This document shows positions 8,791-17,642 of a DNA stretch of 64,000 nt, in pieces. The translations under genes and the position numbers were made by a program. The first letter of the stretch is position 1; each line of letters starts with the position of its first letter. The notes beneath the pieces are model-generated. The model saw only the letters and a program-made list of their open reading frames with translations, had not been told where the DNA came from and made no database searches. The DNA is taken from contig NZ_MDKC01000003.1 in NCBI RefSeq assembly GCF_001712755.1, forward strand, positions 175,725-239,724, given 5' to 3'. Origin of the DNA: Gottfriedia luciferensis. Lineage in GTDB: Bacteria > Bacillota > Bacilli > Bacillales > Bacillaceae_G.

Positions 8791-9717
8791 CTAAGGTAAT
8801 GCTACTCGATGAGTATCAGAGATTGGTTTTAAATCAAATGGTCGACCATTTTCATCAAAGTAAGAAGAAGCATTTTGTTGATATTCTTTTCTAACTTCTT
8901 GTCTTTCTTTAATTTTTTCTTCTCTAACTTCTGGACGAATATCTGGTATTGCTGCAATTAAGCGTTTAGTGTATATATGTTGTGGGTTATTTAAAATATC
9001 TTCAGTAGTGCCTTCCTCAACAAGTCTCCCTCTATACATAACACCAATTCGATTACATAAATGGCGTATAACGCCTAAGTCATGACCGATAAATAAATAA
9101 GTTAGTTTGAACTCTTCTTGTAAATCTTGTAAGAAATTAAGTACTTGTGCTTGTACTGAAACATCCAAAGCAGAAACAGGCTCATCTGCAACTATTAACT
9201 TAGGTTGTAAAGTTAAAGCTCTAGCAATCCCAATTCGTTGACGTTGCCCACCAGAAAATTCATGTGGATACTTATATAGTGATTCTGGAGATAATCCAAC
9301 TTTATCAAGGTAGTAAAGTACTCTTTCACGTTCTTCTTCAGCAGTTAACGTTTCATAGTTTCTTAGCGGTTCTGCAACTAAATCGATAATTCTCTTTTTA
9401 GGATTTAAAGAAGAGTATGGGTCTTGAAATATCATTTGAATCTCTTGGCGAAATGCTCGCATTTGCTTTTTATTTAGTGTTATTAAGTCATTGTCTAAAA
9501 ACTTAATACTTCCATTAGTAGCCTGTGTCAATTGAAGTATTGCCTTACCTGCAGTAGATTTTCCACTACCTGATTCTCCAATAAGGCCATATGTTTCGCC
9601 TTCGTTTAGTTCAAATGAAATTCCATCAACAGCCCGAACATGATCTACAACTGTTCGAAAAATACCACCACGAATAGGGTAATGTACTTTTAAGTTATCA
9701 ACCTTTAATAGAGACAT
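8791..9717 (-). CDS. oppF: Oligopeptide ABC transporter ATPase F
   Basis: Cytoplasmic ABC ATPase of 308 residues energising peptide uptake. Walker A is GESGSGKST, the signature is FSGGQRQRIGIARAL, and Walker B is LIVADEPVSALDVS, followed by the H-loop IGHDL. The start overlaps the oppD stop by 20 bases (9698-9717), implying translational coupling. The C-terminal tail rich in Glu and Arg (EVREEKIKERQEVRKEYQ) is longer than in most relatives. Confidence 0.92.
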   Translation of the reverse strand: MSLLKVDNLKVHYPIRGGIFRTVVDHVRAVDGISFELNEGETYGLIGESGSGKSTAGKAILQLTQATNGSIKFLDNDLITLNKKQMRAFRQEIQMIFQDPYSSLNPKKRIIDLVAEPLRNYETLTAEEERERVLYYLDKVGLSPESLYKYPHEFSGGQRQRIGIARALTLQPKLIVADEPVSALDVSVQAQVLNFLQDLQEEFKLTYLFIGHDLGVIRHLCNRIGVMYRGRLVEEGTTEDILNNPQHIYTKRLIAAIPDIRPEVREEKIKERQEVRKEYQQNASSYFDENGRPFDLKPISDTHRVALP

Positions 9718-10723
9718 TTATGATCGGTGCTCCTTTCTCGTTCTTGAAATGGAAATGCTTATAACAAGAACAACGTACATAATGATTTGGTGTAACTTCG
9801 TGCAAGATAGGTTGATTTTCATGTGCATAATTTTGAATCCAAGGGATACGGTGGCTGAATCGGCAGCCTGTTCTAGGTAGTTTGTCTAATGGTGGAACTG
9901 TACCTTCAATAATATGAAGTCGTTGATTTTTTGAATGAGTAGTAGGAATAGAGTTTAATAATGAGCGCGTATATGGGTGTAATGGATTATTTAGTATTTC
10001 TTCTACTGAACCAGTCTCAATAATTTGTCCAGCATACATAACTGCAACACGGTCTGCTACTTCTGCAACAACACTTAAGTCATGCGTAATTAAAATGATG
10101 CCTAGCTTCGTTTTCTTTTGTATTTCTTTTAATAAATCTAATATTTGAGCCTGTATCGTTACATCTAAAGCAGTAGTTGGCTCATCTGCAATAATAAACG
10201 AAGGGTTACATGCGATGGCAATTGAAATCATAGCACGTTGTCTCATACCACCAGATAATTCATGCGGGTACTGTTTATAAGTAACCTCTGGCTTTGGAAT
10301 TCCAACTTGATCTAGTAACTCTAATGCACGCTCCTTTTTTTGTGAGCGTGATAGATCAGTATGAAAATCTAAATTTTCTTCAATTTGTTTACCGATCGTC
10401 ATTAACGGATTTAGAGCGGTAAGAGGTTCTTGGAAAATCATTCCGATTTCCTTGCCTCGAATTTTATTCAACTTACTATCATTTAGCGTTAGTAAATTTG
10501 TACCCTTGTAAGAGATCGATCCATTCATTTTTGTACGATTATTTGAATGTAGTCCTAAGATTGATAGGGCTAGAGCACTTTTACCGCAGCCTGATTCACC
10601 CACAATTGCAAGAACTTCATTTTCATGGACAGTCAGTGATACATCATCCACAGCAGGATAGTATTGGTTGTTTATACGAAACGATGTCGTTAAATGTTCG
10701 ATTTCCAAAAGAGGTTTTGACAT
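9698..10723 (-). CDS. oppD: Oligopeptide ABC transporter ATPase D
   Basis: First gene of the operon; a 341-residue ABC ATPase. Walker A is GESGCGKSA, the signature LSGGMRQRAMISIAIA, and Walker B FIIADEPTTALDVT. The C-terminal oligopeptide/dipeptide extension (PPLDKLPRTGCRF...YVRCSC) is the region that carries cysteines in this family. Here one cysteine usual after the first (RCP) reads RIP, so the usual four-cysteine set is incomplete. Ribosome site GAAAGGAG precedes the ATG. Confidence 0.92.
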   Translation of the reverse strand: MSKPLLEIEHLTTSFRINNQYYPAVDDVSLTVHENEVLAIVGESGCGKSALALSILGLHSNNRTKMNGSISYKGTNLLTLNDSKLNKIRGKEIGMIFQEPLTALNPLMTIGKQIEENLDFHTDLSRSQKKERALELLDQVGIPKPEVTYKQYPHELSGGMRQRAMISIAIACNPSFIIADEPTTALDVTIQAQILDLLKEIQKKTKLGIILITHDLSVVAEVADRVAVMYAGQIIETGSVEEILNNPLHPYTRSLLNSIPTTHSKNQRLHIIEGTVPPLDKLPRTGCRFSHRIPWIQNYAHENQPILHEVTPNHYVRCSCYKHFHFKNEKGAPIINVSIKG

Positions 10724-10782
10724 TTCGTGTCTCCTTTCGAGATTTCATGAGCAAAATTGTTGATATATTTTGAATTTTCATA

Positions 10783-10811
10783 AGTATAATATTATTACGC
10801 GAATGTTTCAA
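10783..10811 (-). promoter_or_regulatory. Candidate sigma-A promoter of the opp operon
   Basis: On the minus strand TTGAAA (10806-10811), 17-base spacer, TATACT (10783-10788), about 60 bases before the oppD start. A half-conserved CodY-like sequence with four mismatches overlaps the -10; I do not count it as a site. Confidence 0.5.
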
Positions 10812-11194
10812 TATTAAAACATTTTCTGTAATATATAGTCCTTTTTGACTAAAATTAATTCGAAATTCGGATTAACTAGTAAATTAATAGGGAAAAAATG
10901 TCATTACGATTCGATAGAAAGGTTGATAGATTAAATAAAATAAGGGAGAGTAAGGAAAACACGGAATGAAAACGTTTACAAAATGGTAAATAGCGTAGAT
11001 AAAAAGATGTGTTTGAAAATAAAGAAGAAAAAAAGAGGTTTTTGTCGGAAATTGAATTAATTTAGTGGAAAATATATTTTCGATGTACAATTTGTAGTTT
11101 TAAATTCCTAGTTCAAATTGCCTGTTTTTACACTAAAAAATAAGAAATAGATTAAAAATATATGTCTACTAAACTTTAATTTTAGATAATTCAT
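10812..11194. other. Gene-free stretch upstream of opp
   Basis: AT-rich intergenic DNA. The only clear element is a cre-like palindrome at 10967-10980. A 68-codon frame on the minus strand here has no ribosome site and no recognisable content, and I do not call it. Confidence 0.5.
10967..10980. promoter_or_regulatory. Perfect-consensus cre site
   Basis: TGAAAACGTTTACA satisfies every fixed position of TGWNANCGNTNWCA. It lies about 155 bases upstream of the predicted opp -35, a placement more typical of CcpA activation, or of an unrecognised distal promoter, than of simple repression. Confidence 0.55.
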
Positions 11195-11200
11195 GAAAGA

Positions 11201-11256
11201 AAAAAGCAGTATAAAGATAAAAGGATGAATAATCCATTTTATTTTACACTGCTTTT
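11201..11256 (-). terminator. Terminator of dps
   Basis: Arms AAAAGCAGT and ACTGCTTTT bracket a long loop. On the minus strand the second arm is followed by TTTTTTC. It lies 24 bases past the dps stop. Confidence 0.7.
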
Positions 11257-11280
11257 CTTAATTTAATCTTAAGTTTTAAC

Positions 11281-11733
11281 TCAATTTAAGTAGGCTGTTA
11301 ACATCCAAACATGCTTTGCAAGTTGCTCTCGAATGGCTAATAGTAAATCATGAGTAACTGAATCATTTTCAGACTCTGCAATTTCCATACCATCTTTTAA
11401 TTCTTCAATTAAATAATGATAGTCCTTAGTAATGTCCTGGACCATTTCATCAGAAGTAATATTCTTATTTGCTTCTTTAAGGCTTGAAGTATCAAGATAC
11501 TCTCTCATTGTAGCTAGTGGTTTTCCACCAATTATTAACACTCGCTCTGCTAGCTCATCAATATGTAAACTTGCCTCATTGTAAAATTCCTCAAATTTAG
11601 TGTGTAGAGTGAAAAAATTTGGACCTTTTACATACCAATGATAGTTATGTAACTTTACAAATAGGATATTCCAGTCTGCTATTTGCTTATTTAGCACATC
11701 AACAGTCGTTTTTGAGATGGATGATGTATCCAT
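11281..11733 (-). CDS. dps: Dps-family ferritin-like DNA-protection protein
   Basis: A 150-residue protein that forms a dodecameric shell oxidising and storing iron and shielding DNA from hydroxyl radicals. The inter-subunit ferroxidase ligands are present: His32 in NYHWYV, His44 in TLHTKFEE, and Asp59 and Glu63 in HIDELAER. Ribosome site GAGGAGGG precedes the ATG. It is a single gene with its own terminator. I looked for PerR and sigma-B motifs upstream and found none I trust. It could be called mrgA-type instead. Confidence 0.92.
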   Translation of the reverse strand: MDTSSISKTTVDVLNKQIADWNILFVKLHNYHWYVKGPNFFTLHTKFEEFYNEASLHIDELAERVLIIGGKPLATMREYLDTSSLKEANKNITSDEMVQDITKDYHYLIEELKDGMEIAESENDSVTHDLLLAIREQLAKHVWMLTAYLN

Positions 11734-12040
11734 TAAAATCCCTCCTCTAAATGATGTAAAAGATTAAAAAACCATATAAACCATCTTAACTGATATTGAG
11801 TAAAAATAGTCATGGTAATATTTGATAGCTAAGACAACAATTAGTAAAATTAACGTTAAATTGTAAATAGCTTTATATTGAAATAAAAATCTCCGTCCTT
11901 GTAACTTGGATTTAAATGATTTTTAAGCATAAAGGATTCATAATTAAAATAGTAAGAAGTTGAAAAATATTTACTCATAAAGGGTTCATACTTGGCAATG
12001 ATTGTATTAACACTAACTGACAACCTCACTTCTCAAAAGA
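11734..12040. other. Gene-free stretch upstream of dps
   Basis: AT-rich sequence of about 300 bases. It must contain the dps promoter, but no confident -35/-10 pair, PerR box or sigma-B element could be picked out. No coding potential was seen. Confidence 0.4.
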
Positions 12041-12070
12041 AATACCCCCATCCCTAAGGATGGGGGTTAT
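12041..12070 (-). terminator. Terminator of the small membrane protein gene
   Basis: Ten-base-pair GC-rich stem ACCCCCATCC / GGATGGGGGT with loop CTAA, followed on the minus strand by TATTTCTTTT. It lies two bases past the stop of the small minus-strand gene. Confidence 0.75.
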
Positions 12071-12071
12071 T

Positions 12072-12242
12072 CTATGAATGATCATTTTCTTTAGGCAGGG
12101 AAAGTTTCGGATCAATTCTAAGTGCATCATTTCTAAGTGCATCATCCTCATTTAAAGCATTTTTCAATAATAAAAATAGTGACCCAATCATACCAAGAAG
12201 AATAATTACAAAAAAGAAAAAGATGATTACATCATAGACCAA
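12072..12242 (-). CDS. Small membrane protein, 56 residues, unknown function
   Basis: TTG start (12240-12242) preceded by GAAGGGGG eight bases upstream, with a dedicated GC-rich terminator directly after the stop. One N-terminal membrane helix (VIIFFFFVIILLGMIGSLFLLL) is followed by a short charged cytosolic or extracellular tail. The tail contains a tandem duplication, DALRN-DALRI, encoded by a directly repeated segment of about 18 bases. I do not recognise a family. The ribosome site, terminator and clean helix-plus-tail layout argue for a real gene. It stands between dps and the WxL pair, transcribed like dps but separately terminated. Confidence 0.6.
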   Translation of the reverse strand: MVYDVIIFFFFVIILLGMIGSLFLLLKNALNEDDALRNDALRIDPKLSLPKENDHS

Positions 12243-12628
12243 TGTTAAAACCCCCTTCGAAACTTTTCTGTATTCATATATATGACTGAAGAAAAGGACA
12301 GATAACCAAAATTCACAAAGTGTTCAAAATTTAAATGCATATTTAAAATGTGGATAGAATGCTTTTACTATTTAGTTGGATTAATTTAATTAAAAGTAAG
12401 TGACATCAGCATTTGTAGCAGTTAAACCTAAAATATTAAGAAGAACAACCAAAACAAAAAACCAGTTAAAACTCAGCGTGATTACCGTTGACATAGGTAA
12501 AAAATGTCGTTGAACCATCGAAGTTAATCATGTTACATTTTTCACATATTTAACTGTAAGTTCAATAAAATAACAGTTACCTAAACTGCATGAAATTTTT
12601 TAGTCAAAATCAAAAAAAGGAGCTATCT
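12243..12628. other. Gene-free stretch before the DUF916 gene
   Basis: Holds an inverted repeat TAACTGT (12551-12557) / ACAGTTA (12573-12579) shortly before the next gene, possibly an operator. A 34-codon hydrophobic minus-strand frame at 12390-12494 has no ribosome site and is not called. No convincing promoter was found. Confidence 0.4.
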
Positions 12629-13630
12629 ATGAATGTACTAAAAAAATTTATGATTATTTTATTTCTAATTAATATTAATAATTTTCATGCAAGTGCAGCT
12701 GAGATGAATTTTGCCGTATCGCCTGTTATTCCAACTAATCAAATTGATCAAAGCAAAACTTATTTTGATTTGAAAATGAAGCCAGGCCAAAAACAGATCT
12801 TGAAAGTTCAAATAAAAAATAATACTGATAAAAATATAGTTGTTGAAGCAAAAGCTAATTCAGCGATTACAAATAGTAATGGAATTGCGGATTACAGTAT
12901 TTCAAATCCAAAAGTAGACAATACGTTAGATATTCCTTTTACTAATATAGCTAAGGTAAAAAAAGAGACGAAAATTCAAGCAAAAAGTGAAGCAACAGTA
13001 GAGATTACGATTGAGATGCCTAAGCAGCAATTCGATGGTGTTATATTGGGTGGACTCCATTTTAGTGAGGAAGAAGACGGGGGACAAGCTAAAAAAGAAG
13101 ATGGAAGCATTCAAATAAAAAATAAATATGCGTATGTTATTGGTGTTTTATTAAGAGAAACCGATAAAGTAATCAAGCCAGATTTAAAATTAAATGAAAT
13201 TAAACCAACACAAATCAATGCACGCAATGTTGTAACTGCTAACTTACAAAATATAGAGCCAGCTATGCTAAAAAATTTGAGCGTAGATGCGAAAGTATAT
13301 ACGGAACAAGGGAAAAAAATCCTACATGAAACAAAAAAAGAGAATCTAAGGATGGCACCTAATTCAAACTTTGATTATGCAATTAGTTGGGATCGCCAAG
13401 CGTTTGAATCAGGTACTTACCGTTTAGAAATGAAAGCTACCGACGGAGAACAAACTTGGGATTGGACAAGAACATTTACCATAAGGGACAATACAGCCGA
13501 GAAACTTAACACTACTGCTGTAGACGTAGAAAGAGACTATTCAATTAGGTATCTCATTGGAGGGAGTCTATTTTTTTTACTGATTATATTTATATTCTTT
13601 TTGGTTAGACGTTCAAAGAAAAAAGATTGA
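12629..13630 (+). CDS. DUF916/DUF3324 membrane-anchored surface protein (WxL partner)
   Basis: A 333-residue cell-surface protein that, by family, binds peptidoglycan and WxL proteins. The start is the ATG at 12629 because AAAGGAG sits seven bases before it; an ATG 13 codons upstream lacks a ribosome site. Signal peptide MNVLKKFMIILFLININN... ends near HASA-AE. A DUF916-type immunoglobulin-like domain (about residues 25-140, with KPGQKQILKVQIKNNTDKNI and VDNTLDIPFT) is followed by a DUF3324-type domain (about 150-285). The C-terminus has one membrane helix and RRSKKKD. The neighbouring WxL protein 38 bases downstream is the expected partner. Family assignment comes from domain order and motifs, not a search. 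Confidence 0.8.
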   Translation: MNVLKKFMIILFLININNFHASAAEMNFAVSPVIPTNQIDQSKTYFDLKMKPGQKQILKVQIKNNTDKNIVVEAKANSAITNSNGIADYSISNPKVDNTLDIPFTNIAKVKKETKIQAKSEATVEITIEMPKQQFDGVILGGLHFSEEEDGGQAKKEDGSIQIKNKYAYVIGVLLRETDKVIKPDLKLNEIKPTQINARNVVTANLQNIEPAMLKNLSVDAKVYTEQGKKILHETKKENLRMAPNSNFDYAISWDRQAFESGTYRLEMKATDGEQTWDWTRTFTIRDNTAEKLNTTAVDVERDYSIRYLIGGSLFFLLIIFIFFLVRRSKKKD

Positions 13631-13668
13631 AATAAATACTATATTTAAATTGGAGAGGAAGAAATAGA

Positions 13669-15747
13669 TTGGTTAGAAAAAGAAAAATACTTTTTACAGC
13701 AACTGTTTTTGCTTCTATTTTTGGAGTGATAGTAAGTGGTATTCTACCAAAATCAGCCGAATTACAAGGGCTGTTCAAAAATAATATTGTTGAAGCAGCA
13801 ACACTTCCAAATTTAGTAGAAAACCCTACATTTAATTTAGATCATCAAACCACAACTATTCCATTCTGGGCATTTACGGGGTATTTTAATGAGGGACAGC
13901 CTTCTGAACCCTATCTGTTTGATTTGGTAGAAGATAATGGTTGGTATAAAGTATCTGGTAGTCCTAAATCAAAAGCCTATGTTAAACCTTCTGGCGATGG
14001 AATTTTATTAAAACTATTGAACACTGCTTCATCTCAAGAGTATATAGCGATGAGACAACGAGTCAAAACAATTCCAGGAAAAACATATACTGTTAATTTG
14101 TCTTTTAAACTTATTGAAAATACTAATGACAAACTAAGATACGACTGGTTTGTAACTGACAGAGAAACATCTACCAATTTAACTGACAGAGGATTTAGAG
14201 AATACACAGGGCCTCAAGACGCAACCACTACTTTCACAGCGATGGGGAATGAATCTAATTTAGTTATTAGTTTCGATGATTATGCCCTAGGTCCTATTGA
14301 TGGCTATTCAATCTTTAAAGTTGTAGATGTTTCTGTAACGTTATTAGATACAGAGGCACCAAAAATAACGGGTGCAAATGTGACCACTCCAGAAGGGTAT
14401 ACAGGTGGCACAGCATGGACCAATAAAAATACGTCGATTCATTTTACAGCAACTGACGATAATGGAATCGATCCAACAACATACGAAGTATCAACAGATA
14501 ATGGTAACACATGGAGTACAAATGGTTTAAGTAATCGTACTATAACCGGAGTAGACTACACGGTTACAAACGAAGGTACAACTAATATTCAAATACGAGT
14601 AAAAGATGATTCTGGAAACCAAAGTAATCCAGGAACAGATACAGGTTCTAAGTTTACAGTTAGGATTGATAAAGAGGCACCTATTACCAACTATGTTGAA
14701 GGGGAATTATATAACAATATTACCGCAGAAAACATTACTTTTAGTGACACTCTAAGTGGGATAAACACAGCATTTTTAGATGGTATAAGTATTACTTCTG
14801 GGACAGTCAATCCACAAGATGGGGCTCATAACTTAGTGATTACTGATCATGCTGGTAATAAAAAGGATATTAGCTTTACGGTGGACAAAACAATTCTACC
14901 TCCAGAGGTGAACCCAATTAAAGATGTGAGTACAAGGATAACTGGAACTGCTGAACCGAATAGTACTGTAAATATAAAATTACAAGACAATTCGATTCTA
15001 ACTACTACAGCCGGAGCAGATGGTTCATACACGGCAAATGTTACACCAAAGACATTGTATGCAGGAGATGTAGTGAGTGTAACAGCAACTGATGTAGCAG
15101 GGAATACGAGTACAGAAACAAATGTAACGGTAACAGCAGAATCAAAAATGCCAGTCGATCCAATGAATCCAACGAATCCTGTAATGCCAGTAAATCCAAC
15201 AGATCCTGAAGACCCTCATGAACCAGGGACAAAGAGTGCATTAAGTATTGACTATGTATCAAACTTCCGTTTTGGCGAGCAGGAAATTTCAGGTCAAAAC
15301 AAAGTTTATACTGCACAATTAGATCAAGTAAAGCAAGCTTCAAATGAATCGATTATTCAAGTACCAAATTTCATTCAAGTAACTGACCAGCGTAGAACGA
15401 ATACAGGATGGAAATTAACAGTTCAACAAAATGGCCAATTAAAGAGCGGGGTTAATGAGTTAATTGGTGCGGAATTAAAATTAACGAATCCATTTTTAAA
15501 TTCAACCTCAGCTGTTCAATATAAACCAGAAGCAAATACAGTCATATTAGATCCAAATGGAGCTCCACAAGATGTAGCTTTTGCAGATCAAGGTAAAGGT
15601 CTTGGAACGTGGACGATTGCATATGGACAGAATAAAACAGAAGGTACGACTAGTGTGGCACTTTTCGTACCAGGCGCGGCTTATAAAGTAGCTGGTGCAC
15701 AATATAAGACGTCATTAACTTGGACATTAGCAGATACACCACTTTAA
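13669..15747 (+). CDS. WxL-domain cell-surface protein with Ig-like repeats
   Basis: A 692-residue secreted protein attached non-covalently to the wall through a C-terminal WxL domain. TTG start, with GGAGAGG about ten bases upstream. Signal peptide (about residues 1-44, ending VEA-AT), a jelly-roll-like N-terminal region (to about 225), then bacterial Ig-like modules (for example ITGTAEPNSTVNIKL, TVTATDVAGNTST). A proline-rich linker (PVDPMNPTNPVMPVNPTDP) precedes the WxL domain, whose two motifs are GWKLTV and SLTWTL near the end. It is co-transcribed with the DUF916 gene; the ligand is unknown. Confidence 0.85.
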   Translation: MVRKRKILFTATVFASIFGVIVSGILPKSAELQGLFKNNIVEAATLPNLVENPTFNLDHQTTTIPFWAFTGYFNEGQPSEPYLFDLVEDNGWYKVSGSPKSKAYVKPSGDGILLKLLNTASSQEYIAMRQRVKTIPGKTYTVNLSFKLIENTNDKLRYDWFVTDRETSTNLTDRGFREYTGPQDATTTFTAMGNESNLVISFDDYALGPIDGYSIFKVVDVSVTLLDTEAPKITGANVTTPEGYTGGTAWTNKNTSIHFTATDDNGIDPTTYEVSTDNGNTWSTNGLSNRTITGVDYTVTNEGTTNIQIRVKDDSGNQSNPGTDTGSKFTVRIDKEAPITNYVEGELYNNITAENITFSDTLSGINTAFLDGISITSGTVNPQDGAHNLVITDHAGNKKDISFTVDKTILPPEVNPIKDVSTRITGTAEPNSTVNIKLQDNSILTTTAGADGSYTANVTPKTLYAGDVVSVTATDVAGNTSTETNVTVTAESKMPVDPMNPTNPVMPVNPTDPEDPHEPGTKSALSIDYVSNFRFGEQEISGQNKVYTAQLDQVKQASNESIIQVPNFIQVTDQRRTNTGWKLTVQQNGQLKSGVNELIGAELKLTNPFLNSTSAVQYKPEANTVILDPNGAPQDVAFADQGKGLGTWTIAYGQNKTEGTTSVALFVPGAAYKVAGAQYKTSLTWTLADTPL

Positions 15748-15847
15748 AATTATGTAAGAGGTATTTCAATTAATGGAAAAAAATAACCTAAAAACAGAAG
15801 GCTTATAAATAAACGGAAATAGAATCCACTTGCGAATTTAAAAAGAG

Positions 15848-15890
15848 AACCCCTTGAAGTAGGCAATAATTTCTACTTTAAGGGGTTTTC
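15848..15890. terminator. Bidirectional terminator
   Basis: AACCCCTT / AAGGGGTT with inner GAAGTA / TACTTT pairing and T-rich flanks. It serves both the WxL gene (plus) and thiT (minus). Confidence 0.75.
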
Positions 15891-15903
15891 ATTTCTTTTT
15901 AAA

Positions 15904-16485
15904 TTAAGCTGCTTGATTTCGGTTCTTTTTAACATGAACAAGAACTGGTGCAGAAGAAAGTAAAATGATTAATAGAACTGCACTTATAATAAAGGAAGGA
16001 ACCATGTACCAAGCATTATATACTAATGAATAAAGTGAAACTGGAGTTCCTTTTGGAGCGTAAGAACCGTAGAACACAATTCCAGCAATAAAATGGCAGA
16101 TGAAACGAGCTAACGAGCCGATAAAAGTTCCTAATATGATATAAGCTGCTGCACTTTTTTTATTACCATTTGCTAAACTATTTTTGATTTGTTTATAGAC
16201 AAGACCAGCTAACCCGAGACTTGTAAATGCGACAATATAGTCTAAAAATACTTGGATTGGATGAACAAAATATAACTTAGTAACGATTTGTAATGCTGCT
16301 AATAATAAGCCAGTAATTAAACCTTGTTTTAATCCCCAACGAAAAGCAATTAGAAAAACTGGAATCATTGATAATGATACAGAGCCACCTTGAGGTGCAG
16401 TAAATAATGGTAAAAAATCAAAAATGATTGCTAGTGCTGCACACATCGCTATTTCTGTCATTAATTGAATCTTTGATGTCTTCAT
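15904..16485 (-). CDS. thiT: Thiamine transporter ThiT (ECF S component)
   Basis: A 193-residue membrane protein with six helices. It captures thiamine and docks with the shared ECF energising module, encoded elsewhere. Family features: the N-terminal MTEIAMCAALAIIFDFLPLF helix, APQGGSVSLSMIPVFLIAFRWG, and a C-terminal NAWYMVPSFIIS segment carrying the thiamine-binding aromatic residues. Ribosome site AAGGGGG precedes the ATG. It is preceded by a TPP riboswitch and terminator, which fixes the substrate independently of sequence similarity. Confidence 0.93.
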   Translation of the reverse strand: MKTSKIQLMTEIAMCAALAIIFDFLPLFTAPQGGSVSLSMIPVFLIAFRWGLKQGLITGLLLAALQIVTKLYFVHPIQVFLDYIVAFTSLGLAGLVYKQIKNSLANGNKKSAAAYIILGTFIGSLARFICHFIAGIVFYGSYAPKGTPVSLYSLVYNAWYMVPSFIISAVLLIILLSSAPVLVHVKKNRNQAA

Positions 16486-16657
16486 ATATATTTCCCCCTT
16501 TATCTAGTGGACAACTTATGTAGTGAAACACTTTGTAACTAATGATGATTGAGCGACTAGTCGCACACATTTTGTATTGTCTAGTTTCAGCGCTTTTCCC
16601 TTTCTGATGGCAGGGCAAAAGCGAGCCGCTTCCACATTTCGTAATAGGGAGAGATAA

Positions 16658-16702
16658 ATAAAAAAAGCAATACTGGGTAGCATGATGATCCCGGCGTTGC
16701 TT
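16658..16702 (-). terminator. Riboswitch-controlled terminator of thiT
   Basis: On the minus strand AAGCAACGCCGGG pairs (two mismatches) with CCCAGTATTGCTT and is followed by TTTTTATTT. It starts directly after the aptamer, as expected for a transcription-terminating TPP riboswitch. About 170 bases of leader remain between it and thiT, including a perfect palindrome GCGACTAGTCGC at 16553-16564. Confidence 0.75.
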
Positions 16703-16710
16703 TCATCGTG

Positions 16711-16798
16711 CCACATCCCTACGTTAGTACTAACTAACAGGTTCAGAGGGTAAGAATAGCTAATCTATTCACTCTCAGCCAAATGGCTCCCCTTGTGG
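16711..16798 (-). ncRNA. TPP riboswitch aptamer (THI element)
   Basis: On the minus strand the conserved blocks appear in order: closing stem CCACA / TGTGG, GGGGAGCC, GCTGAGAG, ACCCTCTGAACCTG and the P5 segment ending GTAGGGATG. These are the diagnostic thi-box sequences. Binding of thiamine pyrophosphate should stabilise the aptamer and let the following terminator form, shutting off thiT. Confidence 0.95.
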
Positions 16799-16808
16799 TT
16801 TTAGCTTA

Positions 16809-16838
16809 CATTTAGTTGTCTTTACTAAATATAGTCAA
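16809..16838 (-). promoter_or_regulatory. Possible promoter of the thiT leader
   Basis: TTGACT (minus strand, 16833-16838), 18-base spacer, TAAATG (16809-16814). The -10 is weak, but the position just upstream of the aptamer fits. Confidence 0.35.
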
Positions 16839-17152
16839 GGACATTTGAAAATACAATTAATTTATCATAAAAATTTTAAAAATTTGGGTACTGCTAATGG
16901 AATCTGTGTAAGAATCGCGAAAAACATTAACAGGTATAACTTTTTAGATAATCATTAAAATTATTTTTAAAAAATGAGTGTAATCATAGCTATTATGTAA
17001 AAAATAAGCATTATAACTTTTATCTTATTTATACTGGTTAAAATTATTCACAATGGCTTGCTTTTCATTTTAAAATTTACCGTGTAGAATGAATACGAAA
17101 GAAACAGCTAAATTTTGGCAGAAAGTGTAAATAATTTGAAGGAGACATTGAG
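16839..17152. other. Divergent intergenic region thiT/yfkJ
   Basis: Gene-free AT-rich DNA that should hold the yfkJ promoter. TTTTCA (17062-17067) and TAGAAT (17085-17090) with 17 bases between are the best candidate pair. Nothing else was seen. Confidence 0.35.
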
Positions 17153-17629
17153 ATGATTCAAGTATTATTTGTCTGTTTAGGTAACATTTGTCGATCGCCA
17201 ATGGCTGAGGCTGTTTTTCGTCATTTAGTGACAGAAAAAGGGTTAGATAAACAATTTATGATAGACTCAGCTGGTACTGGAGATTGGCATTTAGGTCACC
17301 CTCCTCATAAGGGAACACAAGGTTTATTGGGTGAAAAAGGTATAACTTGCGAAGGTATGAAAGCTCGAAAAGTGACAGAAAATGACTTTAAATATTTTAG
17401 TTATATTGTTGCTATGGATGCACAGAATAAAGAGGATTTAATGAATTTAGCAAGAAATAATTGTATAGGAGAGATTTCACTACTTTCAGATTATGTTCCA
17501 GCATCAATGTGGAAGGAAGTGCCTGATCCATATTATACGGGTAATTTTAATGAAGTATATGACATCATTACAGAAGGATGCTCTCATTTACTTCAGCATA
17601 TTTTAAAGCAACACCAATTAACAGTTTAG
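17153..17629 (+). CDS. yfkJ: Low-molecular-weight protein tyrosine phosphatase
   Basis: A 158-residue cytosolic phosphatase. The P-loop CLGNICRS holds the nucleophile Cys8 and Arg14 (CX5R), and the general acid Asp125 is in VPDPYY. Ribosome site GAAGGAGA precedes the ATG. It is first in a three-gene operon with a YtxH-type protein and a YihY membrane protein, the same order as yfkJ-yfkI-yfkH of B. subtilis. Its substrate is not readable from sequence. The distinct PHP-type phosphatase in the EPS locus is the one matched to the EPS kinase. Confidence 0.92.
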   Translation: MIQVLFVCLGNICRSPMAEAVFRHLVTEKGLDKQFMIDSAGTGDWHLGHPPHKGTQGLLGEKGITCEGMKARKVTENDFKYFSYIVAMDAQNKEDLMNLARNNCIGEISLLSDYVPASMWKEVPDPYYTGNFNEVYDIITEGCSHLLQHILKQHQLTV

Positions 17630-17642
17630 AGGAGGATGTAGA

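Noticed and set aside
10884..11090. 68-codon minus-strand frame upstream of opp
   Set aside because: Low-complexity AT-rich sequence with no ribosome site.
12390..12494. 34-codon hydrophobic minus-strand frame
   Set aside because: Looks helix-like, but there is no ribosome site or promoter; AT-rich DNA gives such frames by chance.
16418..16716. Two short minus-strand frames over the thiT leader
   Set aside because: They overlap the riboswitch terminator and leader; non-coding RNA explains the sequence.
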